A stretch of DNA of 64,000 nucleotides, taken from NCBI RefSeq assembly GCF_042432905.1, contig NZ_JBHLWI010000001.1, positions 1 to 64,000 on the forward strand, in the 5' to 3' direction. Below are positions 35,742 to 44,538 of the stretch, piece after piece. The notes below the pieces were generated by a model. It did no database searches. It had not been told where the DNA came from and saw only the letters and a list, made by a program, of their open reading frames with translations. How positions within the stretch are numbered: the stretch's first letter is position 1; every line of letters starts with the position of its first letter. Source of the DNA: Fontibacter flavus (lineage in GTDB: Bacteria > Bacteroidota > Bacteroidia > Cytophagales > Cyclobacteriaceae). A program made the translations under genes and the position numbers.

Positions 35742-36458
35742 ATGCTTTGGAATAGACTTTCTTATTTTGTCGAACTAATTCTATTTATTCCTTTTTCCCC
35801 CATACTCATACAACTAGGAAAAAACCTAAGAAAAAACATCACCAGGCTCACCCCATTTTCAGAGGCAATTGTTCATAAAAGCCATTCGGCAAAATCCAAG
35901 ATCCTCATAATAGGTGAATCTACCGCTGCTGGCGTAGGTGCAAGTTCAGTTGAAAAAACCATTTCAAGCCAAGTATTTCATCAACTTAAAAAAGCTCATG
36001 ATATTTATAACCTGGGCAAAAATGGCCTCAGGGCTTTCCAGCTCAAAAAACTGTATACCAAAGGAAACCCTGAAGATTTAACCAAAATCGACATTGTCAT
36101 TATTCTGATTGGAGCAAATGATTGTTTTAATTTTACCTCTCCCGGTAAGTTTCAATCTGCACTTAGCGAATTTCTTGAAGAAATTACCTCAATTGGTTCG
36201 GTAAAAAAAATAATTATTCCTACAATTCCTCCGGTCAACCAATTCCCTGCTATCCCAAGTTTGATCCGGTTTTTTCTAGGTTGGCACAGGAGTATTTTAG
36301 CCAGAGAAATACTCCATCTCAAAACAAAATTTTCTCTAGTCGATTTTGAGAACAGTTCAGAAAAATTCCCGAAAAACTTTTTTGCACCCGACGGTATACA
36401 TCCATCAGATCTTGGTTATGAATTATTGGCTAAACAGATTTCTGACAAAATCCAATAA
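35742..36458 (+). CDS. SGNH/GDSL-family hydrolase, membrane-anchored
   Basis: This esterase-like protein of about 238 residues starts at the ATG at 35742; the open frame extends farther upstream, but that part overlaps the SUI1 gene in another frame. An N-terminal helix (~8-24) probably anchors it. SGNH blocks are I (GESTAAGVGAS, with GES in place of GDS), III (IGANDCFN) and V (APDGIHPSDLGY, the catalytic Asp/His). The nucleophile Ser follows Glu. The substrate, an acyl ester on a lipid or glycan, is unknown. It lies 40 nt after the SUI1 gene. Confidence 0.85.
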   Translation: MLWNRLSYFVELILFIPFSPILIQLGKNLRKNITRLTPFSEAIVHKSHSAKSKILIIGESTAAGVGASSVEKTISSQVFHQLKKAHDIYNLGKNGLRAFQLKKLYTKGNPEDLTKIDIVIILIGANDCFNFTSPGKFQSALSEFLEEITSIGSVKKIIIPTIPPVNQFPAIPSLIRFFLGWHRSILAREILHLKTKFSLVDFENSSEKFPKNFFAPDGIHPSDLGYELLAKQISDKIQ

Positions 36459-36487
36459 GTTTTTTTACAAGCAGATATCAACTACCC

Positions 36488-36495
36488 TATTTTTG
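36488..36495 (+). promoter_or_regulatory. Candidate -7 element of the PAP2-like gene
   Basis: TATTTTTG matches TAnnTTTG, 27 nt from the first matched base to the ATG at 36515. The -33 region is only T-rich (TTTTTT at 36461-36466), so the promoter is partial. Confidence 0.35.
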
Positions 36496-36514
36496 TGAAG
36501 TGTGAACTCCTAAA

Positions 36515-37087
36515 ATGAAAGCAAAAACCGCCAAAATAATTTCCGTAATCGGTCATCCTTTACTGTTGGGTTCAGTCTATGTGATTGCAGTGAGCTTCCA
36601 AAGATTGACCTTGGAACAAGCCTATTTCGTTTCTTTGTCAATCATCTGCATAGTCACCTTACCGATTAGCATTCATAATTGGCATAAAACAAAAAAAGGT
36701 ACTTACACCAACTTTGACGTCTCTGACCAAAAGCAAAGAAAAGGGTTTTATCCTGTCGTTATGCTTTTGATTTTAATTTTAATGAGCACATTTTATTTTA
36801 TGAATCTGCCCCTCACAGTCCTATTGAACACCTTAGTTTTTTCTGGATTGATATTGATAATGGCCTTGGTCAATTTTAAAATCAAAGCATCCATGCATGC
36901 TGCAATCGCATTTTATGTCAGCATGGGATTATGGGACCTTTCCGTTTTTATAGGGATTCCTGCTATCGTTTTAGCATTAGCCACATCTTGGTCCAGGCTC
37001 GAGATGAAAAGGCATTCCCTCAATGAAATTGCTACTGGAAGCTTGCTTGGCCTCCTATTTGGACTCATTGGGATTGTTCTTTTGTAA
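36515..37087 (+). CDS. PAP2-like membrane protein, incomplete active site
   Basis: This 190-residue protein has about six membrane helices. The C-terminal half resembles PAP2 phosphatases: KASMHAA provides the first-site histidine region and SRLEMKRHSLNEIATG matches the S-R-x5-H-x3-D block, but with Glu in place of Asp. The first motif, K-x6-R-P, is not recognisable; KQRKGFYPV is the nearest thing. It may be a degenerate lipid phosphatase or a structural relative common in Bacteroidota. It is convergent with the GSCFA gene (14-bp gap). Confidence 0.72.
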   Translation: MKAKTAKIISVIGHPLLLGSVYVIAVSFQRLTLEQAYFVSLSIICIVTLPISIHNWHKTKKGTYTNFDVSDQKQRKGFYPVVMLLILILMSTFYFMNLPLTVLLNTLVFSGLILIMALVNFKIKASMHAAIAFYVSMGLWDLSVFIGIPAIVLALATSWSRLEMKRHSLNEIATGSLLGLLFGLIGIVLL

Positions 37088-37101
37088 AGGTTCCAATCCT
37101 T

Positions 37102-38088
37102 TTATTTCCCCCTGTAATTCACCTGCTTTCTAAGCTGGTCCATTTCTTTAGAAAAATCAAAGTCTCTACTGTATTTTTCCAGTCTTTTTTGCAGGTTGTC
37201 CAAAAATTTCATGTGGGCAGGACTATCCGGATTAAAAGGACGATGGGCAAGATCCTTTTTGATACTTTCAAACTCCTGGATCAAAGGATAAGTCTTTGGA
37301 TCTATCCATGTTTGTTTAAACCTTTCCCAAATATAATCCTCAGCTTGCGGAGAAGGATGGATCAAATCCTCTTTATAAAATCTATAATCACGAAGCTCAT
37401 CCATCATAATTTCATAGCTAGGGAAATATTCTACAAAATCATAGGTCTCAGTCAGGTCGTGGGCAGCCAATCTCAACACAGATTTGCTGAGTTGGTTCTC
37501 TGGAATCCCATCTTTAGTATGTCTTACCGGACTGACAGTCAATAAGACTTTCACTTTCGGGTTGATCTGCCTTAGAATATTGAAGAAGCTACTGAATGCC
37601 TTTTGGATTTCATCCGGATGCAGCAGTCTTTTTTCAAACAGCTCACCGGGTTGTTTGTGACAATTTGCCACTATCTGACCGGAATTGCCATATTCATAAA
37701 CCCAAGCTGTACCAAAAGTAATCAGAAGATGTGTCGCTTTTTCGAGAACCTGTTTGCTCTGCTGTTGCTTTTTATGTATCAGTCTTTCTAAAGAATCCTG
37801 ACTGTATGCTACCACATCAGAATGCATCCCAAAATGAAGGTATAGCCCATCTCTCACCAACATCATATCAGTATTGATAGGCATTTCTAAAATGGCATCT
37901 TCCATCACCTGTGCCATAGAAACAGGATTGAACAGCGTGCCGAAAGGATTGTTGAGTATGGGGAATTTTCTCTCATTGAGCTTCTCACCTATCGTGGTGG
38001 AAAAACATGTGCCAATAGAAAAAATGGAAGACCGGTGTGAGATTTTGGTCTCCCCTTGAGGGATATCAAATGAAAGTGTCCATTGCAT
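37102..38088 (-). CDS. GSCFA domain protein
   Basis: This 328-residue cytoplasmic protein is named for its N-terminal motif, here SIGTCFST (GTCFS at residues 26-30). Other conserved blocks are NPFGTLFNP near residue 47, LLITFGTAWVYE near 135, TVSPVRH near 203 and EDLIHPS near 255. The family is SGNH-hydrolase-like, with the cysteine or serine block I and a C-terminal D-x-x-H pair (DLIHPS). Its substrate is unknown. It is divergent from gldC. Confidence 0.9.
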   Translation of the reverse strand: MQWTLSFDIPQGETKISHRSSIFSIGTCFSTTIGEKLNERKFPILNNPFGTLFNPVSMAQVMEDAILEMPINTDMMLVRDGLYLHFGMHSDVVAYSQDSLERLIHKKQQQSKQVLEKATHLLITFGTAWVYEYGNSGQIVANCHKQPGELFEKRLLHPDEIQKAFSSFFNILRQINPKVKVLLTVSPVRHTKDGIPENQLSKSVLRLAAHDLTETYDFVEYFPSYEIMMDELRDYRFYKEDLIHPSPQAEDYIWERFKQTWIDPKTYPLIQEFESIKKDLAHRPFNPDSPAHMKFLDNLQKRLEKYSRDFDFSKEMDQLRKQVNYRGK

Positions 38089-38149
38089 GGCTTAAAAATA
38101 GAAATAAAGTGATGGAAGTAGGGAACAAAAACGGACAATTTTTTTTTAG

Positions 38150-38157
38150 TAGATTTG
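38150..38157 (+). promoter_or_regulatory. Candidate -7 element of gldC
   Basis: TAGATTTG, followed by T, matches TAnnTTTGY and lies 30 nt upstream of the gldC ATG at 38180. No clear TTG is seen at -33; the region is a T-tract. Confidence 0.4.
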
Positions 38158-38179
38158 TCACGAAAATATCTAAACTTCA

Positions 38180-38530
38180 ATGAAAAATTCAGAAATAAAA
38201 TTTTCGGTCCAATTAGATGAGAAAAACCTTCCTAAAACGATCAAATGGGATGCTACCGATAAAGAAGAAGGTGGAATGGAATCCACGAAGAGTATAAGTT
38301 TGAATGTTTGGGATAATCTAAACCACAGCACTTTAAGGATTGATCTTTGGACTGATGACATGTCAGTAGTGGAAATGAAAAGATTTTATATCGACATCCT
38401 TGGCGGAATGGCGCAGACAATTCTGAACAGCACCGGTGATGAGTACATGGCTGAAGAAATTAAAGACCTTTGTGACCGTCTTGTCAAGCACGTAAACGAA
38501 GAAAATAAAAAAACCAGTAACAGCAAATAA
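38180..38530 (+). CDS. gldC: Gliding motility protein GldC
   Basis: This 116-residue soluble protein matches the Bacteroidota-specific GldC family along its length. Recognisable stretches are SEIKFSVQLDEKNLPKTIKW at the start, LWTDDMSVVEMKRFYIDIL in the middle and MAEEIKDLCDRLVKHVNEE at the end. GldC is required for, or contributes to, gliding motility and type IX secretion in flavobacteria, but its molecular role is not known. It has no signal peptide. It is alone here, with no other gld or spr gene in the window. Confidence 0.93.
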   Translation: MKNSEIKFSVQLDEKNLPKTIKWDATDKEEGGMESTKSISLNVWDNLNHSTLRIDLWTDDMSVVEMKRFYIDILGGMAQTILNSTGDEYMAEEIKDLCDRLVKHVNEENKKTSNSK

Positions 38531-38838
38531 TCTCAAATTCCTCGATGATCTGAGCCGTTTTAAAATACAAATTGCCCATTGAAAAGCATTAGACCAAAAA
38601 AATTCGATTCATTTTTGGATACTTGGTTTAACAAGAAAATTCAATGGGCATTTTTATGCCAAAATATTTTTCATTGAAAATGAGCAGGTTTCAAAAATTT
38701 CTTCGAGAAGGAATCAATAATCCTCAAATATTTTTATTGCATTTTTATTGATAATTAGGATTTTAATCTAAATTTCACAATTATTAACAATAGAATAAAT
38801 TGGATAAAACTAATTCTACAATTAACCCAATATACCTT
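38531..38838. other. 308-bp intergenic region between gldC and the TonB receptor
   Basis: This AT-rich stretch contains an 11-bp inverted repeat, TGCCCATTGAA (38573-38583) with TTCAATGGGCA (38640-38650), followed by TTTTT, a possible long-loop terminator. A weak promoter pair lies further right: TTG (38748-38750), 18 nt, TAAATTTC (38769-38776), one base short of the -7 consensus. No gene is visible. Confidence 0.45.
38573..38655 (+). terminator. Possible long-loop terminator after gldC
   Basis: The perfect 11-bp arms TGCCCATTGAA (38573-38583) and TTCAATGGGCA (38640-38650) enclose a 56-nt loop, and TTTTT follows. The large loop is unusual for an intrinsic terminator, so the site could instead be a structured regulatory element. 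Confidence 0.4.
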
Positions 38839-41718
38839 ATGCAAAAATTTACTAAAAGTGTTTGGCAGACATTAATACTATTGTTTGTCGTAGTAATCAT
38901 AGGGGCTACTGAGGTTCATGCCCAGTCCACTACCATCAGCGGTAGGGTCACTGAGGACATCACCAAAGAAACCCTTGTGGGAGTAAACATTATAGTTAAA
39001 GGAAGAATCATAGGTACTGTTACTGACCTGGACGGCAGATTCAGGCTGACAGTAAACCAAGCCCCTCCTTTCACCTTGGTGTTTTCAATGGTTGGCTTCT
39101 CTTCCAAAGAAGTTGAAATCACGCAAAGCACTTCCAATCTGGAAGTAGTGATGTCTGAACAGACCATGTTGGGTCAGGAAGTAGTAGTTTCTGCATCAAG
39201 GGTAGAAGAAAGTATTTTACAATCTCCGGTTTCAATCGAAAAAATGGATATCCTTTCCATCAGAGAGACCGCTGCTGACAATTACTACAAAGGTATCGCC
39301 AACCTCAAAGGGGTTGACGTCACTTCCTCATCTATCAATTTCCAGATTATCAATGCCCGTGGCTTCAACTCCACTGGTAATACACGTTTTGTTCAATTAA
39401 CAGATGGTATGGATACGCAGGCTCCCGCTTTGAACTTCCCTATCGGTAACTTGAACGGCCCATCGGAATTGGATGTAGAAAGCGTTGAATTTATCCCTGG
39501 AGCTGCTTCTGCACTTTACGGCCCAAATGCTTTCAACGGTATCTTGTTGGTAAATTCCAAGAACCCATTTGAATACCAAGGCTTGAGTGCATTCTACAAG
39601 CAAGGAGTCAACCATATCAATGGAAGAGAAGGAGAACCTAGCAGTCCCCGTCCGATGTACGAAGGCTCCATCCGATATGCAAAAGCATTCAATAACAAGT
39701 TTGCTTTCAAATTGAACTTCTCCTACATGCAGGCCACAGATTGGCATGGAACTGACCAAACTGACCTTAGCCGTAGGGCACAGGGAGACCTTCCTTTCAA
39801 CCCGGGAGCCAACAGAGTTCACGTATTTGGTGATGAAGTGGCCAACAATATTGGATTATTACGAAATGTAGCAGCTGTTCAACAGCAAGCAAATGCTTTA
39901 GGACTTGGCGGTTATTTGAACAGTATCCCGGATCAAGTAGTCTCCCGAACAGGATATGACGAAAGATTCTTAGTGGATTATGGCGCAAAAAATATCAAGT
40001 TCAACGGTGCACTCCACTATAGGATTACAGACAAAGCTGAACTTTCCTATACCATGAACTATGGTGCCGGAACTTCAGTCTATACCGGTGCTCAAAGATA
40101 TTCTCTTAGAAACTTTGAAATCAACCAGCATAAAGTGGAATTGAAAGGTTCAAACTTCTTCTTAAGGTCATATGTAACCACTGAGAATTCAGGTGAATCT
40201 TATATTGCTGACCTTACCGGTGTAAACATCAACAACCAATGGAAAGACAACTCTCTATGGTTTGCCCAATATACATTGGGTTATATGGGCGCCCTTGCTC
40301 AGCAGGGTGTAGCACCGGGATCATTTGGTAACACACAACAACAAGCAGCAGCGCATAATGCAGCAAGAGGTGTGGCAGACCAAGGAAGATGGATGCCAGG
40401 TTCTCCTGAATTTAACAACGCAGCAGCCAACATCAAGAACCAATTTATCCCTCAAGGTTCATTGTTCAACGATAAATCCAGAATGTTCATGGCAGAAGGC
40501 CAATATGACTTCAGCAATCAAATCGACTTTATGGACTTGCAGGTTGGTGCACAATATAGAGTATATGATCTAAGGTCAAATGGTACCATCTTCGCTGATG
40601 TGGAAGGCAATGATATCACTATTGCAGAATATGGTGCTTTTGCCCAAGCAGCGAAGCGAATATTCAATGACAAATTGAAATTGACCGGTTCCATCAGGTA
40701 TGACAAAAATGAAAACTTTGATGGACAGTTCAGTCCAAGGATTTCAGGTGTATTTACCCAAAAGAATCATAACTTCAGGTTATCTTACCAAACTGGCTTT
40801 AGAATGCCTACCACGCAGGGACAGCATATAGACCTAAACGTGGTTTCTGCTAGATTGATAGGTGGCCTTCCATTCTACAGAGAAAAGTATGACATCTTCA
40901 ACAATGCCTACTCCCTAGCATCTGTCAACAGATACATCGCTGCAGTAGGTGCCGGTGCAAGCCCTGTAGCCCCTGCTGCAACAGCACTATTAGAGCCAGT
41001 TACTTCATTACCGGCATTGAGACCTGAGCAAGTACAATCCATCGAAGTAGGTTATAAAAGTTTGTTGGCTGACAACAAGTTGATGTTTGATTTTGCATAC
41101 TATTACAACATTTACAACGATTTCATCACCCAAACAGCAGTAAGAAAAGCTCCGGGGCCGATCTTCCCTGTACCTGCTAATGCAGAACAATTGGCCATCA
41201 ATGCTTTGAATGCCCCTACCCTATTGACCCCGATCACTACTCCTGGAAGTGAGAATACTTTCCAGACTTATACCAACTTGGTAGGTCAGGAAGTTAGGGC
41301 ACATGGATTGGCATTCGGTATGATGTACAATTTACCGAAAAACTATACTTTCTCTGGCAACTACAACTTCAACAGACTGATCACTGAAATCGGTGAAGAG
41401 TTTTTATCAGAATTCAACACACCTGAGCATAAATTCAATTTGATATTCGGTAACAGAAAACTGACCAAAAATCTTGGTTTCAATGTAGCCTATAGATATC
41501 AAACCGGATTCAGATGGGAATCTTCATTTGCAATAGGTGATGTACCTGCAGTAGGAACTGTTGATGCACAGATGAGTTATAGAGTAAGTTCATTGAAATC
41601 AATTGTCAAATTCGGTGGTTCAAATATTTTGAACAACAGATATATCCTGAACTTTGGTGGCCCTACAATCGGTGCTATCTACTATGTGTCCATCACATTT
41701 GATGAGTTGTTCAAATAA
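38839..41718 (+). CDS. TonB-dependent receptor with CarboxypepD-like domain
   Basis: This outer-membrane receptor of about 959 residues starts at the ATG at 38839; the in-frame TTG at 38800 only adds a linker before the signal peptide. After the signal (residues ~10-29) comes a carboxypeptidase-D regulatory-like domain (ISGRVTEDITKETLVGVNI), a plug (VVVSASRVEESILQSPVSIE; SALYGPNAFNGILL) and a 22-strand barrel ending in IYYVSITFDELFK. It imports a ligand driven by TonB and proton-motive force. The partner gene is an SGNH lipoprotein 16 nt downstream, with no SusD. The ligand is unknown. Confidence 0.92.
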   Translation: MQKFTKSVWQTLILLFVVVIIGATEVHAQSTTISGRVTEDITKETLVGVNIIVKGRIIGTVTDLDGRFRLTVNQAPPFTLVFSMVGFSSKEVEITQSTSNLEVVMSEQTMLGQEVVVSASRVEESILQSPVSIEKMDILSIRETAADNYYKGIANLKGVDVTSSSINFQIINARGFNSTGNTRFVQLTDGMDTQAPALNFPIGNLNGPSELDVESVEFIPGAASALYGPNAFNGILLVNSKNPFEYQGLSAFYKQGVNHINGREGEPSSPRPMYEGSIRYAKAFNNKFAFKLNFSYMQATDWHGTDQTDLSRRAQGDLPFNPGANRVHVFGDEVANNIGLLRNVAAVQQQANALGLGGYLNSIPDQVVSRTGYDERFLVDYGAKNIKFNGALHYRITDKAELSYTMNYGAGTSVYTGAQRYSLRNFEINQHKVELKGSNFFLRSYVTTENSGESYIADLTGVNINNQWKDNSLWFAQYTLGYMGALAQQGVAPGSFGNTQQQAAAHNAARGVADQGRWMPGSPEFNNAAANIKNQFIPQGSLFNDKSRMFMAEGQYDFSNQIDFMDLQVGAQYRVYDLRSNGTIFADVEGNDITIAEYGAFAQAAKRIFNDKLKLTGSIRYDKNENFDGQFSPRISGVFTQKNHNFRLSYQTGFRMPTTQGQHIDLNVVSARLIGGLPFYREKYDIFNNAYSLASVNRYIAAVGAGASPVAPAATALLEPVTSLPALRPEQVQSIEVGYKSLLADNKLMFDFAYYYNIYNDFITQTAVRKAPGPIFPVPANAEQLAINALNAPTLLTPITTPGSENTFQTYTNLVGQEVRAHGLAFGMMYNLPKNYTFSGNYNFNRLITEIGEEFLSEFNTPEHKFNLIFGNRKLTKNLGFNVAYRYQTGFRWESSFAIGDVPAVGTVDAQMSYRVSSLKSIVKFGGSNILNNRYILNFGGPTIGAIYYVSITFDELFK

Positions 41719-41734
41719 TCCTAAAGCCTGATTT

Positions 41735-43198
41735 ATGAAATTTATAAATAGAATAAAATACCTAGTAGTACTTGGCTTCTTAGCCTCTTGTAGCTACGAA
41801 TTCCCTGCTCCGGACATTCAAGAACCAACCTCGGGTTCAGCAGATATGTCCAAGATTATAAGTGTCGGCAACTCCCTGACAGCTGGTTTTATGGATGGTG
41901 CCCTGTATACCAGAGGTCAGCAAAATTCATTTGCAGTGATTTTGGCTGACCAGGCTAAAGTTGTAGGCGCAGGAGATTTCAATGTTCCTGACATCAATTC
42001 TGTCAACGGTTATTATGCCATGGGACCTCAGGGACCTTTGGGCAGATTGGTGTTACGTGTTAACCCGACCACAGGTGCTGCTGCTCCTGCCCCAATTGGA
42101 CCCGGAGAATTACCTGCACCGTTCACAGGGAACAAGGCTGCTTTGAATAATTTTGGAGTTCCTGGAATTACATTGGGAACGGCCTTGACTCCTCTTACAG
42201 GTGGCCCGGCATCAGCAGAAAACCCCGCTTACAATCCTTTGTACGCCAGATTTGCCAGCAATCCAGGTACTTCCACAATAATTGGGGATGCAGCTACAGC
42301 CCTGGGAAATGGCGGTACTTTCTTTACTTTCTGGCTGGGTAATAATGATGTTTTGGGATATGCAATAGGTGGAGCTTCCAACCCTGCTATCCTTACTTCA
42401 GATGCTGACTTCACGCAAAGACTTGGACTTGCTTTGGGGGCTATGCTACAGGCTAATGCCCAAGCCAAAGGGGCGGTTGCCAATATTCCGAGCCTAGCAG
42501 TACTACCTTATTTTAACCTGGTTCCGTGGAATGCGCTTCCTTTAGATGCAGGTACAGCAGCTGCTGTCAACCAAGGATATGCACAATACAATGGAGGTCT
42601 TTTGCAATTACAGGCAATGGGTGCTATTACTGCTGAAGAAGTAGCATTAAGAACGATCAACTTTACTGCGGGTCAAAATGGATTTGTTATGCATGACAAG
42701 CATCTCACCGATCTGACCCAATATGGCCTGCCTTCCATCAGACAATCCAATAATACTGATAAGGCTACTTTAACCCTTTCACAAGCTCTTGGACAGCCAG
42801 TTGGTGGTGATCCACAGCAAGTTAGAGGTGTTAGCTCTCCGGTTGAAGATTCATTTGTATTGACCAAAATTGAGCAAGATGAAGTTTCTGGCAAAATTAC
42901 AAGCTTCAATAATATCATAGCTGCTGCAGTTCAGTCTAATGCGGAGAGATTGGTATTGGTTGATGTAAATGCGCTTTTAACCAGAGTGCTTCAAGGCCAG
43001 GTAAGTTCTGGAGGTGTAGGCCTAACCGCTTCCATTGTTCCACCTAATGGCGGATTTTCTTTGGATGGTGTTCACCCTAATGCAAGGGCACATGCCTTTG
43101 TTGCCAATGAATTCATCAAAGCAATCAATCAAAAATGGGGCGCCAATATTCCTATGGCGAATCCTAATGCTTACATGGGCAATGACTTGCCAATGTAA
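41735..43198 (+). CDS. SGNH/GDSL lipoprotein hydrolase
   Basis: This 487-residue lipoprotein has its lipobox at LASC (Cys19) and the SGNH block I VGNSLTAGF (~41-49). Block III is WLGNNDVLG near residue 202 (the N residue is present) and block V is DGVHPNARAH near 444. A large insertion (~180-420) rich in Ala and Gly separates the blocks. It should sit in the outer membrane and hydrolyse an ester. It directly follows the TonB receptor gene (16-nt gap), implying joint use of one ester-containing substrate. It ends at a strong terminator. Confidence 0.85.
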   Translation: MKFINRIKYLVVLGFLASCSYEFPAPDIQEPTSGSADMSKIISVGNSLTAGFMDGALYTRGQQNSFAVILADQAKVVGAGDFNVPDINSVNGYYAMGPQGPLGRLVLRVNPTTGAAAPAPIGPGELPAPFTGNKAALNNFGVPGITLGTALTPLTGGPASAENPAYNPLYARFASNPGTSTIIGDAATALGNGGTFFTFWLGNNDVLGYAIGGASNPAILTSDADFTQRLGLALGAMLQANAQAKGAVANIPSLAVLPYFNLVPWNALPLDAGTAAAVNQGYAQYNGGLLQLQAMGAITAEEVALRTINFTAGQNGFVMHDKHLTDLTQYGLPSIRQSNNTDKATLTLSQALGQPVGGDPQQVRGVSSPVEDSFVLTKIEQDEVSGKITSFNNIIAAAVQSNAERLVLVDVNALLTRVLQGQVSSGGVGLTASIVPPNGGFSLDGVHPNARAHAFVANEFIKAINQKWGANIPMANPNAYMGNDLPM

Positions 43199-43240
43199 AT
43201 TACTAGATCGAAAATACAATAACCACTTACGATCCGAAAG

Positions 43241-43265
43241 CCACCTCTCAGGAGGTGGTTTTTTT
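43241..43265 (+). terminator. Intrinsic terminator of the TonB/SGNH operon
   Basis: CCACCTC (43241-43247) pairs with GAGGTGG (43252-43258) around TCAG. An uninterrupted T-run follows to 43265. It lies 42 nt after the stop codon. Confidence 0.9.
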
Positions 43266-43316
43266 ATTTCCTCATATACTTCCTTATAATTGCCATCTTT
43301 TTTCAAATAGCCCTTT

Positions 43317-43787
43317 TCATCTTCTGAATTTGTTAAGCCTCATGTTTTCAAAAAAATCAACTGCCTTTAACCGCATTGGCGTGACCGGTCCATAAAAATC
43401 AAAAGTATCCCCCACTACTTTTGCCCCAAATTGTAATAATAGTTTTAAGGTCACATCGCGGGCATCTATATGAACTTCCTGAGCACCTTGTTGGAATAGA
43501 TCACTTAAACAAACTTGTGCTAATTTTCTACCCAACCCTTTCCCTCTCCACTGAGGATGAACGGCATATCTCCCCCAATGCCATAAATCTTCCTCTTTCC
43601 AGGCGATGGACAATCCAATCAATGAATCTCCATTAAAGATCCCCCAAGAAATTTGCGGGAATATCTTTACCGGTAGGTAGTCTACTGGAATTTGTTGCTC
43701 TTCAAAAAAAACTTTTTGCATCAATAAAAGAGCATCAATAAGATGATCATCGGATAAAACTTCGATATTTAAAGATAAACTGCTCAT
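43317..43787 (-). CDS. GNAT family N-acetyltransferase
   Basis: This 156-residue protein has the GNAT acetyl-CoA-binding motif A at residues 76-90 (VHPQWRGKGLGRKLA), preceded by the strand LWHWGRYAV. The later GPVTPMRLKAVDF fits the C-terminal strands of the family. It transfers an acetyl group from acetyl-CoA to an unknown amine. Its stop lies about 50 nt from the preceding terminator. TAATTTTG on the minus strand (43866-43859) is a possible -7 element upstream. Confidence 0.85.
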   Translation of the reverse strand: MSSLSLNIEVLSDDHLIDALLLMQKVFFEEQQIPVDYLPVKIFPQISWGIFNGDSLIGLSIAWKEEDLWHWGRYAVHPQWRGKGLGRKLAQVCLSDLFQQGAQEVHIDARDVTLKLLLQFGAKVVGDTFDFYGPVTPMRLKAVDFFENMRLNKFRR

Positions 43788-43912
43788 TTTAAATGAAGAT
43801 AAAGTTTAAATTTAATAAATTGAACATTTCCAATTTCAAGAAATTATATAAACAAAGACAAAATTATCGGACAAGTTTGAGGAAGATTTTGTAATCGTAA
43901 AATTTTAAATAA

Positions 43913-43944
43913 TTGAAGTTTCTTATTGATTTGACATAACCTTG
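43913..43944 (+). promoter_or_regulatory. Weak candidate promoter of the OsmC gene
   Basis: TTG (43913-43915), a 21-nt spacer and TAACCTTG (43937-43944) match TTG/TAnnTTTG with one mismatch. The leader to the ATG at 43995 would be about 44 nt. Confidence 0.3.
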
Positions 43945-43994
43945 ATTTCAGGAAAAATTAAAAACTATTCATAATCACAACAAACCAATTAACA

Positions 43995-44405
43995 ATGAAA
44001 AGAAAAGCAACAGCCGTTTGGCAAGGAACAGGAAAAGAAGGAAAAGGTCACTTAAGCACACAGACTGGTGTTTTGGATAAAACCCAGTATTCCTTTAGCT
44101 CTCGTTTTGAAGATGGAAAAGGAACCAATCCTGAGGAATTAGTAGCCGCAGCACATGCTGGGTGCTTTGCTATGAAGCTCAGTTTTAACCTGAGTAATGC
44201 AGGTTTTACCCCTCAAGAGCTTCATGTCGAAGGAACTATAACTTTTGAAGAAGGAACCATCAAGCAATCAAAGTTGGATTTGAAAGCAAAAGTGGAGGGA
44301 ATTGATGCTGAAAAATTTGCTGAATTGGTTAAAGATGCAGAGCAAAATTGTCCGATTTCAAGGTTATTGAAAACAGAAATCGTGGTAGAATACACCTTAA
44401 ATTGA
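43995..44405 (+). CDS. OsmC family peroxiredoxin
   Basis: This 136-residue OsmC/Ohr-fold protein has the conserved catalytic pair C57 (AAAHAGCFAM) and C119 (QNCPIS), preceded by the conserved Glu in NPEELVAAA. It reduces organic hydroperoxides, with lipoyl or thioredoxin donors in studied members, in the cytoplasm. Its sequence is closer to the OsmC subgroup than to Ohr. It is monocistronic, with a bidirectional terminator shared with the K+ channel gene. Confidence 0.92.
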   Translation: MKRKATAVWQGTGKEGKGHLSTQTGVLDKTQYSFSSRFEDGKGTNPEELVAAAHAGCFAMKLSFNLSNAGFTPQELHVEGTITFEEGTIKQSKLDLKAKVEGIDAEKFAELVKDAEQNCPISRLLKTEIVVEYTLN

Positions 44406-44492
44406 TCCCATATTCAATGAGATTGTATCATAAGTCAAATGAAGGCCCTGAAATTTGGCTATATGAAATTTGATTCAGATACCTGGCATAAT

Positions 44493-44538
44493 AAAAAAGA
44501 GGCTGTCCCAACTTATGAGACAGCCTCATTGTTTTTTT
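44493..44538. terminator. Bidirectional terminator between OsmC and K+ channel
   Basis: GAGGCTGTC (44499-44507) pairs with GACAGCCTC (44519-44527). A-tract 44493-44498 and a T-run from 44532 flank the stem. The last codons of the minus-strand channel gene (stop at 44528-44526) lie inside the stem. Confidence 0.9.
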
